NCBI GenBank assembly: GCA_024404215.1
Contig: JAKSQI010000087.1
Location: 1-6,666, forward strand
DNA length: 6,666 nt
Direction: 5' to 3'
Origin: Oscillospiraceae bacterium
Lineage (GTDB): Bacteria > Bacillota > Clostridia > Oscillospirales > Oscillospiraceae
In this document: piece after piece, positions 1-6,426 of the stretch
How positions within the stretch are numbered: the first letter of the stretch is position 1
How the letters are laid out: every line of letters begins with the position of its first letter
Program-made: the position numbers and the translations under genes
Notes under the pieces: generated by a model
Database searches by the model: none
What the model saw: only the letters and a program-made list of their open reading frames with translations
Told to the model about the DNA's origin: nothing

Positions 1-1116
1 GGTACCCATAACCTTGCTCAGCATGAAGGCCAGGCCGATACCGCAGCCCACGCCCAGGATACCTCCCAGGGTGGTAAGAACCGCCGCCTCTGTCAGGAAC
101 TGCCAAAGGATACGGCGCTGACGGGCACCGATGGCCAGCTTCAGGCCAATTTCCTTAATGCGCTCGGTAACGGACACCAGCATGATGTTCATGACACCGA
201 TACCGCCAACCAGCAGGGAGATGCCGGCAATCCAAAGCAGCTGAGTGTTGGTGGTTTCCGACAGGCTTTGGAGGTTGCCTGCCTGCTCCAGCAGGTTATC
301 CGCCTTGTAGGTAATGGTGGCGCTGGTTACCGCCCGCTCATTGAGGAGAGTGGCAGCAGCGGAGCCGGCCTCTGTCATGTCGTCGGTAGAGGTTGCCTTC
401 AGGCATACAGCCTGGGGCTCGTCATAGCGGTACACAATATCCCAGCAGATAATGGGAATATAGATGGAGCCGGAGCCGGAGTTGGCATACATCCAATAAT
501 CGTTCAGGCTGTTAATCACCGGCTCTTTGGCATTGGTTGCCGTTACCACACCGATAACTGTAAAGGGCTCACCGGCCATCTCCATGGTCTGACCAATGGG
601 ATTCAAGCCGTTGAAGAGGCTGTTTGCGGTTTTACTGTCCAGTACAACCACCTTTCGTGCCTCTGTGAAGTCTTCCTCCAAAAAGCCCCTGCCATAGGTA
701 ACAGACAGACTGTTCACGCGGAAATCGGTATTATCCACCCCCCGCACGTTGCCGTTAAAGGGCGTGTTGCGGAAAAACACCCCCTCGGCCCAGGAGCGGG
801 AACGATAGAAGGCAGCCATTTGAACCTTATCCAAAGCCTCCAGCTCATCCCGCACAGAATCGTCCAGAACCTCTACCCCCTGGGGCAGATTGCTGTAGTT
901 CATGTCATAGCTGTATCCATCCTGCTTAAGGTCGATGGTAACCACGTTGCTGCCGGCACCAATCAGGTTCTCCTTAATTTGGTCGTTGGTCCCCTTAATG
1001 GTGGACACAATGGTGATAATAGAGGCAATGCCTATGATAATGCCCAGCATGGTAAGAACGGAACGGAGCTTATGGCTCCACACGCCTTGCAGGGCAAGGG
1101 CTATATTTTCAAACAT
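1..1116 (-). CDS. MacB-type ABC transporter permease (partial, 3' end beyond window)
   Basis: This is the membrane subunit of a MacB/YknZ-type exporter. It couples ATP hydrolysis by the neighbouring ATPase to conformational changes in a large extracytoplasmic domain, rather than forming a classic channel. I translated all 372 visible codons with no stop. TM1 lies at about residues 20-40, inside the family-typical stretch KLRSVLTMLGIIIGIASI. A MacB-like core domain follows at about 42-290, with TM2 at about 293-314. The conserved cytoplasmic segment TERIKEIGLKLAIGARQRR that contacts the ATPase comes next, and TM3 at about 340-365. TM4 and the C-terminal tail, probably around 40 residues, are cut off by the window edge. 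The ATG at 1116 is preceded by AGGGGG with 8-nt spacing. Another ATG at 1123 is out of frame and stops after four codons. It begins 14 bp after the upstream adaptor gene and is the fourth gene of the operon. Confidence 0.93.
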   Translation of the reverse strand, partial: MFENIALALQGVWSHKLRSVLTMLGIIIGIASIITIVSTIKGTNDQIKENLIGAGSNVVTIDLKQDGYSYDMNYSNLPQGVEVLDDSVRDELEALDKVQMAAFYRSRSWAEGVFFRNTPFNGNVRGVDNTDFRVNSLSVTYGRGFLEEDFTEARKVVVLDSKTANSLFNGLNPIGQTMEMAGEPFTVIGVVTATNAKEPVINSLNDYWMYANSGSGSIYIPIICWDIVYRYDEPQAVCLKATSTDDMTEAGSAAATLLNERAVTSATITYKADNLLEQAGNLQSLSETTNTQLLWIAGISLLVGGIGVMNIMLVSVTERIKEIGLKLAIGARQRRILWQFLTEAAVLTTLGGILGVGCGIGLAFMLSKVMGT

Positions 1117-1130
1117 GAGCCATACCCCCT

Positions 1131-2663
1131 TTAATAGTTATAGAGCTCAGAAGCCTCTGCCTGAACGGTTTTGGCCCCTTCGGTCACATCCTGACCATAG
1201 GGGAAGGCTACGAATTCCTCTTCCGACAGACCGGACAGGATTTCGGTGTAGCTGCCCCACAGGTCACGGCCGGTGGAAACATACCGCTTCTCCAGCAGAC
1301 CGGACTCGTTTTGAACCATGACATAGGTCTTTCCGTTTTCTGTGCGGATAAAGAAGCTTTCCAGGAACATGCTATTCTCAGCACCGTCGGAGGCCTTCTG
1401 ATAGGTCACGCTGACATAGTCATATTCCTGCAAATTGGCATCGGCGCTGATGAAAATAACAAAGGGATACCAGGATACGTTGCTGTTGCCGCTGGTCCAG
1501 GCATCTGCATTGTCCGCAGGGTAATCCTTGAGTTCAACAATTTCCCCTTCATACATCATACCGTTCATCCAGGAATTCACAGTAACACTCTGGCCTACCT
1601 GAACAGAATTCCGCTCCAGCTCACTGACGTAGCAGGTTACATAGTACCCCCCGCCGCCGCTGACCTCAAGGACAGCCTCACTGTTCACAAAAGCCTCCTG
1701 AGCATCCCGGACAGCCATAACCACACCATCAAAGTCGCTGAGGACAACGCCGTCGCTGATTTCCTTCTCCTTTTGTGCCAGTTCTACCTTGGCAATTTTA
1801 ATGGACAATTCCAAATCAGAAATCTTCTTTTCCGTCTCAGCCAGCATGCGTGCGATTTCGGCCTTAGGATAGGAGTTGGCCATAAGGTCATAAACTCGGT
1901 TAATCTGGGTCTCCAGACTGGTAACCTCATCACTGGGCACAATTTCCGGGGAAGGCAGCTCAGGCGGATCAAAAACAGACAGGGTATAGCCGCTTTCTGT
2001 TTTTTCAAAGTGCAGGCCTGTGTAGCCGGTATAGCTGCCGCCGTCATTGCGAACCAGTGCCAGCCAAAGTTCTTCCCGCTCAGCCAGCAGTTCTTCAGGA
2101 TTCAGCTGACTGTATTCGGAGCGATCCACATAATATGGGTCTTCCCCCGTGCCGCTGCCAACAGGCAGCTCCACAGGCTTGCCCTGTTCCGCATAAACCT
2201 TTTCCCAGGCTGCCTCCAGTTGCTTTTCCAAACTGCTGGCCTGGGCCTGCAAATACTCCGTAGAGGTTGCATTTTTCAGGCTCTTCAGCTCGCCTTCGGC
2301 TGTGGTTTTTTCCAATTCGGACTTATCAATGGCAATCTGAGCCTTTTCCAATTCAATGTCGGTAAGTGTGGTATCGTAAGCCAGCAGCTTATCCCCCTTG
2401 CTCACCGAATCCCCTTCGGAAACATAAACCTCTTTCACTGTCTGAGTCTCGCTGAGGTAAATCTTCTGCAGCTTATCCGTAGTAACCATACCATAGGACT
2501 CGGACTCATCCCCCCAATAGGTGGTGGTGAAATAGCTCGCCGGATAGACGTTCACCGGTTTCCGTCCGGATGCCCGAATTACCGTCAGAATGCCCCAGAT
2601 GGCAGCAATGACAACCGCAATAATTACGATGGTCAGAATCACCCGCTTCAGGGTTTTATTCAA
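1131..2663 (-). CDS. Membrane-anchored HlyD/MacA-family adaptor (second adaptor of the operon)
   Basis: A membrane-fusion (adaptor) protein of 510 residues that should bridge the permease to the cell exterior. An N-terminal transmembrane anchor spans about residues 7-29. The first lipoyl-like half is at about 77-97 (VKEVYVSEGDSVSKGDKLL), coiled-coil arm 1 at 98-149, arm 2 at 235-292 and the second lipoyl half at 296-324. A beta-barrel follows to about 409, and a C-terminal domain at about 432-494 contains LEKRYVSTGRD and ILSGL. Residues 150-234, rich in Gly, Pro and Tyr, interrupt the coiled coil and are not expected at a simple hairpin tip. I chose the TTG start because AGGGGGTGA at 2669-2677 lies 5 nt before it. 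An ATG at 2726 would add 21 residues, lies deep inside the ATPase gene and has no comparable site. The start overlaps the end of the ATPase gene by 8 bp, suggesting translational coupling. It is paralogous to the lipoprotein adaptor at 3351-4538. Confidence 0.9.
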   Translation of the reverse strand: MNKTLKRVILTIVIIAVVIAAIWGILTVIRASGRKPVNVYPASYFTTTYWGDESESYGMVTTDKLQKIYLSETQTVKEVYVSEGDSVSKGDKLLAYDTTLTDIELEKAQIAIDKSELEKTTAEGELKSLKNATSTEYLQAQASSLEKQLEAAWEKVYAEQGKPVELPVGSGTGEDPYYVDRSEYSQLNPEELLAEREELWLALVRNDGGSYTGYTGLHFEKTESGYTLSVFDPPELPSPEIVPSDEVTSLETQINRVYDLMANSYPKAEIARMLAETEKKISDLELSIKIAKVELAQKEKEISDGVVLSDFDGVVMAVRDAQEAFVNSEAVLEVSGGGGYYVTCYVSELERNSVQVGQSVTVNSWMNGMMYEGEIVELKDYPADNADAWTSGNSNVSWYPFVIFISADANLQEYDYVSVTYQKASDGAENSMFLESFFIRTENGKTYVMVQNESGLLEKRYVSTGRDLWGSYTEILSGLSEEEFVAFPYGQDVTEGAKTVQAEASELYNY

Positions 2664-3336
2664 TGCCCTCACCCCCTGAAAGAATACCATCGCGAATGTA
2701 GCGCACATCGTGTGCCTTTTTGGCAACGCCGCTGTCGTGAGTAATCATGATAATGGTGGAACCGCCCTCGTGCAGGCTTTCAAAAAGCTTCATGACCTGC
2801 TCACCGGAGGCAGAATCCAATGCGCCGGTGGGCTCGTCGGCCAAAAGCAGCCGGGGCCGATTCACAATGGCCCTGGCAATGGCCACACGCTGGCTCTGTC
2901 CGCCGGACAGCTGGTCCGGCATAAAATCCACACGTTCACCCAAGCCCACGGTTTCCAGCGCTTCCCGGGCCCGCTGACGGCGTTCGGCCTTGCTGACACC
3001 GGCATAAAGCAAGGGCAGTGCCACGTTGTCCAAAGCCGTCATCTTGGGCAACAGATGGAAGGACTGAAAAACAAAGCCGATTTCTCGATTGCGGATATCC
3101 GAGAGCTGGCCGGAAGAGCACTTGGTAATGTCCTTATCCCCCAGCACATAGCTGCCTGAGGTAGGAACATCCAAACAGCCAATCAGGTTCATTAGTGTGG
3201 TTTTTCCACTTCCTGAGGGCCCCATAATGGCTAGATAGTCCCCTTCATTTACCGTCAGATTAACATGCTTCAAAACGGGGTTGACGGTTTTACCCATAGG
3301 ATAATCCTTGCAGATATCCGTCATTTGCAGAATCAT
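2656..3336 (-). CDS. ABC transporter ATP-binding protein, MacB/LolD/YknY type
   Basis: The cytoplasmic ATPase that powers the exporter; 226 residues, the normal length for this subfamily. Visible motifs in order are Walker A GPSGSGKTT (39-47), Q-loop glutamine Q91 in FVFQSFHLLP, and signature LSGGQSQR (143-150; the family usually has LSGGQQQR). They continue with Walker B LLLADE with catalytic E168, D-loop ALD (172-174) and switch histidine H200 in ITHD. All catalytic residues are present, so it should be active. The start ATG at 3336 is preceded by AAGGGGTGA at 3341-3349. It starts 14 bp after the lipoprotein adaptor stop and its own end overlaps the second adaptor by 8 bp. Lack of a fused membrane domain and the FHLLP motif place it with the separate ATPases of MacB- and LolCDE-type systems. 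The permease partner is the gene at 1-1116. Confidence 0.97.
   Translation of the reverse strand: MILQMTDICKDYPMGKTVNPVLKHVNLTVNEGDYLAIMGPSGSGKTTLMNLIGCLDVPTSGSYVLGDKDITKCSSGQLSDIRNREIGFVFQSFHLLPKMTALDNVALPLLYAGVSKAERRQRAREALETVGLGERVDFMPDQLSGGQSQRVAIARAIVNRPRLLLADEPTGALDSASGEQVMKLFESLHEGGSTIIMITHDSGVAKKAHDVRYIRDGILSGGEGIE
2669..2677 (-). promoter_or_regulatory. Shine-Dalgarno site deciding a TTG start
   Basis: AGGGGGTGA matches the ideal AGGAGGTGA at 8 of 9 positions and ends 5 nt before the TTG at 2663. The GTG at 2672 lies inside this site and so cannot use it. The site lies within the last codons of the ATPase gene, so ribosomes ending there can restart on the adaptor. Confidence 0.75.
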
Positions 3337-3350
3337 ACGGTCACCCCTTT

Positions 3351-4538
3351 TCAGCCGGCATAAGCTACGGCGCCGGCTTCCTCGTAGGCGGGGCCTTCCT
3401 CTACAAAGCCCTCGTCGCTGTAGGTGGTGCAGGCCATGCCGGCTGCCAGAGTATCCTCCGGCCAGGCAATGTAATCCTGTGCTGTCAAGCCTGAAAGCAC
3501 CTCATAGGTGCCCATGTCTTCGTCATAGCTGCCCAGCTGAAGGCTGCGCTTTTCAAGCTTGCCGTTGGAGCCCTGAGCCCAGACAAAGGGATTGGACTCT
3601 GCGTCAACGATATAGTAGTCCGGCAGATTCAAGCCCGCAGCAGGCTCCTCAGCACTGCCGTTGGCAGGCTCAATATACACATGCTGGCCCAGCATCAGAT
3701 TCTCTTCTGAATCCAGCTGAACGTAGAAGGGATACTTGGAAGAGCTCCCGGTATCATCGGAATAATAGTTATTGCTGTTCTGGGCCGGATTGTCGTAATC
3801 GATTTTAAGCACTGTTCCGGTCCAGGTATCGGCACCCACACGGGCCCGCAGCAGCATGGGGGTTCCCTCCATGAGGCTGTTGATGTTAGTCTCATTCACA
3901 TAGCCCTTAACCATGTAGCCCTGGGTGGCCACTACAGACATAAAGGGCAAGGGATTGCCGTAATTGTCATAACCGCCATTTTCGTTGATGGACTGAATGC
4001 GGCCGTCAATGGGAGACTTCACTTCTGCCGTCTGCAGGCTGGTTTCCAGCTTGGCAATCTCATTTTCCTTGGCCTTCAGGTTATATTCCCCTTCGGTAAT
4101 CTGGGTTTCCAAATCCCGGATTTCCAAACTCAAGGACAGCTCCAGTGAGCCGCTGGCCTTGGATTTCTGCTTTTCCAGGTCGGCCTTTTGGTCCTGCAGG
4201 GCCTTTAGATTGGCCTGCATCTGCTCCAGCTCCAGTTCGGCCTTCTCCAGCTGCAGCCGGCCGGCCTCGGTATCATAAGTAAACAGCACATCACCGATCT
4301 TCACTTCATCCCCAACAGAAACCAGCATCTCATCCAAAACGAAGTTCTCATCCTTGCTGATTTTCGTCTCTTCCCCTGCGGTAACCACGCCGGAGAAGCG
4401 ATTCACCAGGCCAACGGACCCGATACCGCAAATCATGCCTACGTTTTCTACCATGGCGCTTCCTTCAACAGAACCGCAGCCGGACAGACAGCCCAGCAGC
4501 AGAACACAGCCAAGTATCAATGCCAGTGCTTTTTTCAC
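3351..4538 (-). CDS. Lipoprotein HlyD/MacA-family adaptor (first adaptor of the operon)
   Basis: A 395-residue membrane-fusion protein that should be tethered by lipid to the outer face of the membrane. The N terminus VKKALALILGCVLLLGCLSGC is a lipoprotein signal peptide (first residue read as Met) with lipobox LSGC and lipidated Cys21. The first lipoyl half lies at about 60-89 (VSVGDEVKIGDVLFTYD). An uninterrupted coiled-coil hairpin spans 90-165, followed by a second lipoyl half from about 171 (AEVKSPIDGRIQSI) and a beta-barrel from about 207. The C-terminal domain at about 300-370 contains LEKRSLQLGSYD and VLSGL. The last 23 residues are acidic and Gly/Ala-rich. The GTG start at 4538 is chosen because AGGGGG (4546-4551) sits 7 nt upstream and the signal peptide begins there. 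An in-frame ATG at 4631 lies in the -35 element of the promoter. First gene of the exporter operon. Confidence 0.92.
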   Translation of the reverse strand: MKKALALILGCVLLLGCLSGCGSVEGSAMVENVGMICGIGSVGLVNRFSGVVTAGEETKISKDENFVLDEMLVSVGDEVKIGDVLFTYDTEAGRLQLEKAELELEQMQANLKALQDQKADLEKQKSKASGSLELSLSLEIRDLETQITEGEYNLKAKENEIAKLETSLQTAEVKSPIDGRIQSINENGGYDNYGNPLPFMSVVATQGYMVKGYVNETNINSLMEGTPMLLRARVGADTWTGTVLKIDYDNPAQNSNNYYSDDTGSSSKYPFYVQLDSEENLMLGQHVYIEPANGSAEEPAAGLNLPDYYIVDAESNPFVWAQGSNGKLEKRSLQLGSYDEDMGTYEVLSGLTAQDYIAWPEDTLAAGMACTTYSDEGFVEEGPAYEEAGAVAYAG

Positions 4539-4575
4539 AGGATTACCCCCTATAAACATATTCCTAAATAGGACG

Positions 4576-4594
4576 ACCGGACGCGTAAGCCGGT
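4576..4594 (-). promoter_or_regulatory. Inverted repeat just downstream of the exporter transcription start
   Basis: Arms ACCGG and CCGGT (4590-4594 and 4576-4580) flank a 9-bp centre. The repeat begins within a few bases of the predicted +1 of the exporter promoter, a place where repressors often bind. Arms of only 5 bp could also arise by chance. No regulator gene is in the window, so an operator role is speculative. Confidence 0.3.
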
Positions 4595-4602
4595 TCCCCA
4601 AT

Positions 4603-4631
4603 ATTATAAAATTTAGTCCTTCACAGGTCAA
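4603..4631 (-). promoter_or_regulatory. Sigma-A-type promoter of the exporter operon
   Basis: On the minus strand TTGACC (4626-4631) is followed by a 17-bp spacer and a perfect TATAAT (4603-4608). Transcription should start near 4596, giving a leader of about 58 nt before the GTG start at 4538. It lies between the dehydrogenase stop at 4677 and the first adaptor gene, so the exporter can be expressed on its own. Confidence 0.82.
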
Positions 4632-4676
4632 TTCCTCACCAATGAAGATTTCCTTAAGCTTTTCTAGCCAGATTTC

Positions 4677-6092
4677 TTAACGTTCGAACAATCGCAGCAG
4701 CTTCAGCTTCCAGCCATTCCCAGCCCCGGTGTAGGGATGCTCTCTCAAAGGCAGGTTAAAATGTCGGCTGCCAAACAAAACCGTAGAGGGATGAGTAAAT
4801 TCCCGGAAGCCCCAAATGCCGTGATAGGCTCCCATGCCGGAATGGCCGGTGCCGTTAAAGGGGGCCCCCTTGACCATTAAATGCAGAATAACCTCATTGA
4901 CGCATCCGCCGCCGTACTGCTGAGTGGAAATGACCCGCTTAGCCCATTTGTTATCTGAAGTGAAAAGATAGAGGGCCAGACCATGCTCTCTTTGTCCGAT
5001 GGTTTGCAGCAGCTTCTCCTCTTCCGCCTCCGCATAGGGCACTACCGGCAGCAGGGGCGAAAACAGTTCATGCTGCACCACCTCTTCCTCCAAGCCGATG
5101 GGATAGAGAATGGTGGGCTGATAACGCAGGGTAAAGGGGTCGCCCTCTCCCCCATATACCACACGGCTGCGGTATTTCTCCGCCTCCTCCGCACATTTTT
5201 CATAAGCCTGACGGGAAATCAACCTGGGATACTCAGGATTCTCCAAAGCATTCTCCCCGATTTGCTTCCGGAAAGCCAGCTTCAGCTCGGCAACAAAGGC
5301 CTCAGCCACGGATTCTTCCACGGCAACCTGATTGATGTTTATGCAGATTTGGCCGCTGTTGCAAAGCTTGAAGAAGGCAATCTTTCGGGCTGCGTCCTTC
5401 AAATCAGCATCCTTACGGATAATGCACCAGTTGCCGGTTTCTCCTCCCAGCTCCAGTGCCACAGGGGTTAGGTTTTTAGCCGCTTCGGCCATTACATGCT
5501 TGGCCACCTTGGGGGAACCGGTGTAGAAGATTTTATCAAAGCGCTGGGCCAGGCAGAAATCTGCCACATCGTGGCCCCCGTCCAGAACCGTAACAAATTC
5601 CGGGGGAAAGCAGTCCCCTATCAGCTTCTGCAGGGCTGCGGTACAGGCTGCTGACTTAGAGCTGGCCTTGATGATGGCCGTGTTGCCTCCGGCAATTGCC
5701 GCCGCCAATACCCCCAGCGACAGCAGAAAGGGAAAGTTAAAGGGGCTGATGATTAAGGTAACGCCGTAAGGCATTTTATAAACCTTGGTCAGCATGCTGG
5801 GGAAACAGGTAAAGCCGCTGAAGCGGTTCTCCGGTCTGGCCCAGCGCCGCAAGCCATGAATAGTCTCGTTCAGTTCCAGAACAACAGAGCCTACATCACA
5901 GAAATAGGCCTCCGCATCGCTGCGCCCCAGATCCTGATTCAGAGCTTGCAGCAGTTCTTCTTCATTGGCTATACCAGCACCGCGCAGCTTTTTCAGCTGG
6001 TCAAGCCGCCCGTTAACATCTAAGGTTTTTCCGCTTTGAAAAAAAGCTCTCTGTTTTTCAACAAGAATGCGAACAGATTCTTCGGTAAACAT
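4677..6092 (-). CDS. Class 3 NAD(P)-dependent aldehyde dehydrogenase
   Basis: A 471-residue soluble enzyme expected to oxidise aldehydes to carboxylic acids with NAD(P). Family landmarks are SPFNFPF with the oxyanion asparagine N119, K142 of the cofactor loop, FYTGSPKVAKHVM (189-201) and ELGG with the general base E214. They continue with NSGQIC with the catalytic C250, HELFSPLLPV (341-350) with E342 and F344, and the C-terminal PFNGTGHSGMGAYHG (411-425) typical of the class 3 (ALDH3) branch. All catalytic residues are kept. Two motifs deviate: the usual KPSE reads KASS (142-145), and the usual ELGGKS reads ELGGET. The ATG at 6092 has AGGAGG (6101-6106) 8 nt upstream. The gene has its own promoter, and no terminator is visible before the exporter operon. 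The natural substrate cannot be named; medium-to-long-chain or aromatic aldehydes would fit the branch. Confidence 0.95.
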   Translation of the reverse strand: MFTEESVRILVEKQRAFFQSGKTLDVNGRLDQLKKLRGAGIANEEELLQALNQDLGRSDAEAYFCDVGSVVLELNETIHGLRRWARPENRFSGFTCFPSMLTKVYKMPYGVTLIISPFNFPFLLSLGVLAAAIAGGNTAIIKASSKSAACTAALQKLIGDCFPPEFVTVLDGGHDVADFCLAQRFDKIFYTGSPKVAKHVMAEAAKNLTPVALELGGETGNWCIIRKDADLKDAARKIAFFKLCNSGQICININQVAVEESVAEAFVAELKLAFRKQIGENALENPEYPRLISRQAYEKCAEEAEKYRSRVVYGGEGDPFTLRYQPTILYPIGLEEEVVQHELFSPLLPVVPYAEAEEEKLLQTIGQREHGLALYLFTSDNKWAKRVISTQQYGGGCVNEVILHLMVKGAPFNGTGHSGMGAYHGIWGFREFTHPSTVLFGSRHFNLPLREHPYTGAGNGWKLKLLRLFER

Positions 6093-6118
6093 GGCATATC
6101 CCTCCTATGTTAATCTAT

Positions 6119-6147
6119 ATTGTACCATAGGATGCTGCCGGGCACAA
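6119..6147 (-). promoter_or_regulatory. Extended -10 promoter of the aldehyde dehydrogenase gene
   Basis: On the minus strand TATG-G-TACAAT (6119-6129) matches the Gram-positive extended -10 pattern TRTGnTATAAT at all but one position. A weak -35, TTGTGC (6142-6147), lies 17 bp upstream, which fits the rule that an extended -10 compensates for a poor -35. Transcription should start near 6112, leaving a leader of about 20 nt with the AGGAGG site. Confidence 0.7.
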
Positions 6148-6157
6148 GAAGCCGGGC
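6137..6157 (-). repeat. Short direct repeat over the dehydrogenase -35 region
   Basis: GCCCGGC occurs twice on the minus strand (6137-6143 and 6151-6157), 14 bp start to start. The proximal copy touches the -35 hexamer and the distal one lies just upstream. It could be a regulator half-site pair, but the copies are only 7 bp and no regulator is nearby. Confidence 0.3.
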
Positions 6158-6177
6158 ATAATGGCAAAAATCAAACC

Positions 6178-6205
6178 TTGACATTTCTAGCTAATCTAGT
6201 AAAAT
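6178..6205 (+). promoter_or_regulatory. Promoter of the tRNA-Pro region
   Basis: TTGACA (6178-6183) is a perfect -35, followed by a 16-bp spacer and TAAAAT (6200-6205), 5 of 6 to consensus. Transcription would start near 6212, six bases before the broken tRNA copy. This is what a stable-RNA promoter should look like. It is the best plus-strand promoter I find for the intact tRNA 215 bp further on. Confidence 0.68.
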
Positions 6206-6217
6206 AAGTAAAGATAC

Positions 6218-6382
6218 TCGGGTGTAGCGCAGTTGGTAGCGCGCCCGCTTTGGGCATGGAGTCCGACCGCCGCCTGTGGCGGATGCAGGGAGGGCGACAT
6301 GGTGCCGCGGTCGCTGACGGCAAATGCAATGCCGCCGGAAGCGGGCACCGCAAATCGGCGCCGTAGGCGAGGATGCCGCAGG
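6218..6382 (+). pseudogene. Interrupted tRNA-Pro(TGG) duplicate
   Basis: Positions 6219-6254 match the intact tRNA-Pro copy at 6428-6463 in 35 of 36 bases. They cover the acceptor 5' strand, the D arm with its GCGC/GCGC stem, the anticodon stem 5' strand and the loop through G37, anticodon TGG included. Homology then stops and resumes at 6370-6382 with 13 identical bases (AGGATGCCGCAGG, tRNA positions 41-53). The T loop and the 3' acceptor strand are missing, so no functional tRNA can form. The single difference turns the anticodon stem strand CCTGC into CCCGC. The copy sits directly behind the strong promoter at 6178-6205. I infer a tandem duplication or integration at the tRNA gene followed by decay. 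Confidence 0.75.
6255..6369 (+). other. GC-rich foldable insert within the broken tRNA-Pro copy
   Basis: About 112-115 bp of markedly GC-rich DNA separate the anticodon loop from the variable-loop/T-stem remnant. Hairpins visible by eye are CCGCC-TGT-GGCGG (6270-6282) and CGGCA-AATGCAA-TGCCG within 6317-6335. The second is nested inside a longer-range GTGCC/GGCAC pairing (6302-6306 with 6344-6348). No convincing coding sequence, Shine-Dalgarno site or terminal inverted repeat is seen. It could be a small non-coding repeat element, a structured RNA or the remnant of a larger insertion. It is too short for a normal group I intron. Confidence 0.5.
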
Positions 6383-6426
6383 CAGTCTGCTCCCCTATCC
6401 GTTGTATTTTGTACAATTACATATTT

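Noticed and set aside
268..2744. Long plus-strand frames opposite the permease and second adaptor (268-1134, 1311-2744)
   Set aside because: They are shadows of the minus-strand genes, which carry recognisable family motifs and good ribosome sites. The shadow peptides have no domain signature.
4646..4676. Direct repeat AGATTTC (4646-4652 and 4670-4676) upstream of the exporter promoter
   Set aside because: Only 7 bp, AT-rich, and one copy abuts the dehydrogenase stop codon; chance is the simpler explanation.
4639..4690. Intrinsic terminator after the aldehyde dehydrogenase gene
   Set aside because: No stable GC-containing hairpin followed by a T run is found on the minus strand here.
6255..6369. 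Group I intron in the tRNA anticodon loop
   Set aside because: The position is right, but the insert is roughly half the usual minimum size, I see no conserved core (P, Q, R, S) elements, and the tRNA 3' half after it is incomplete.
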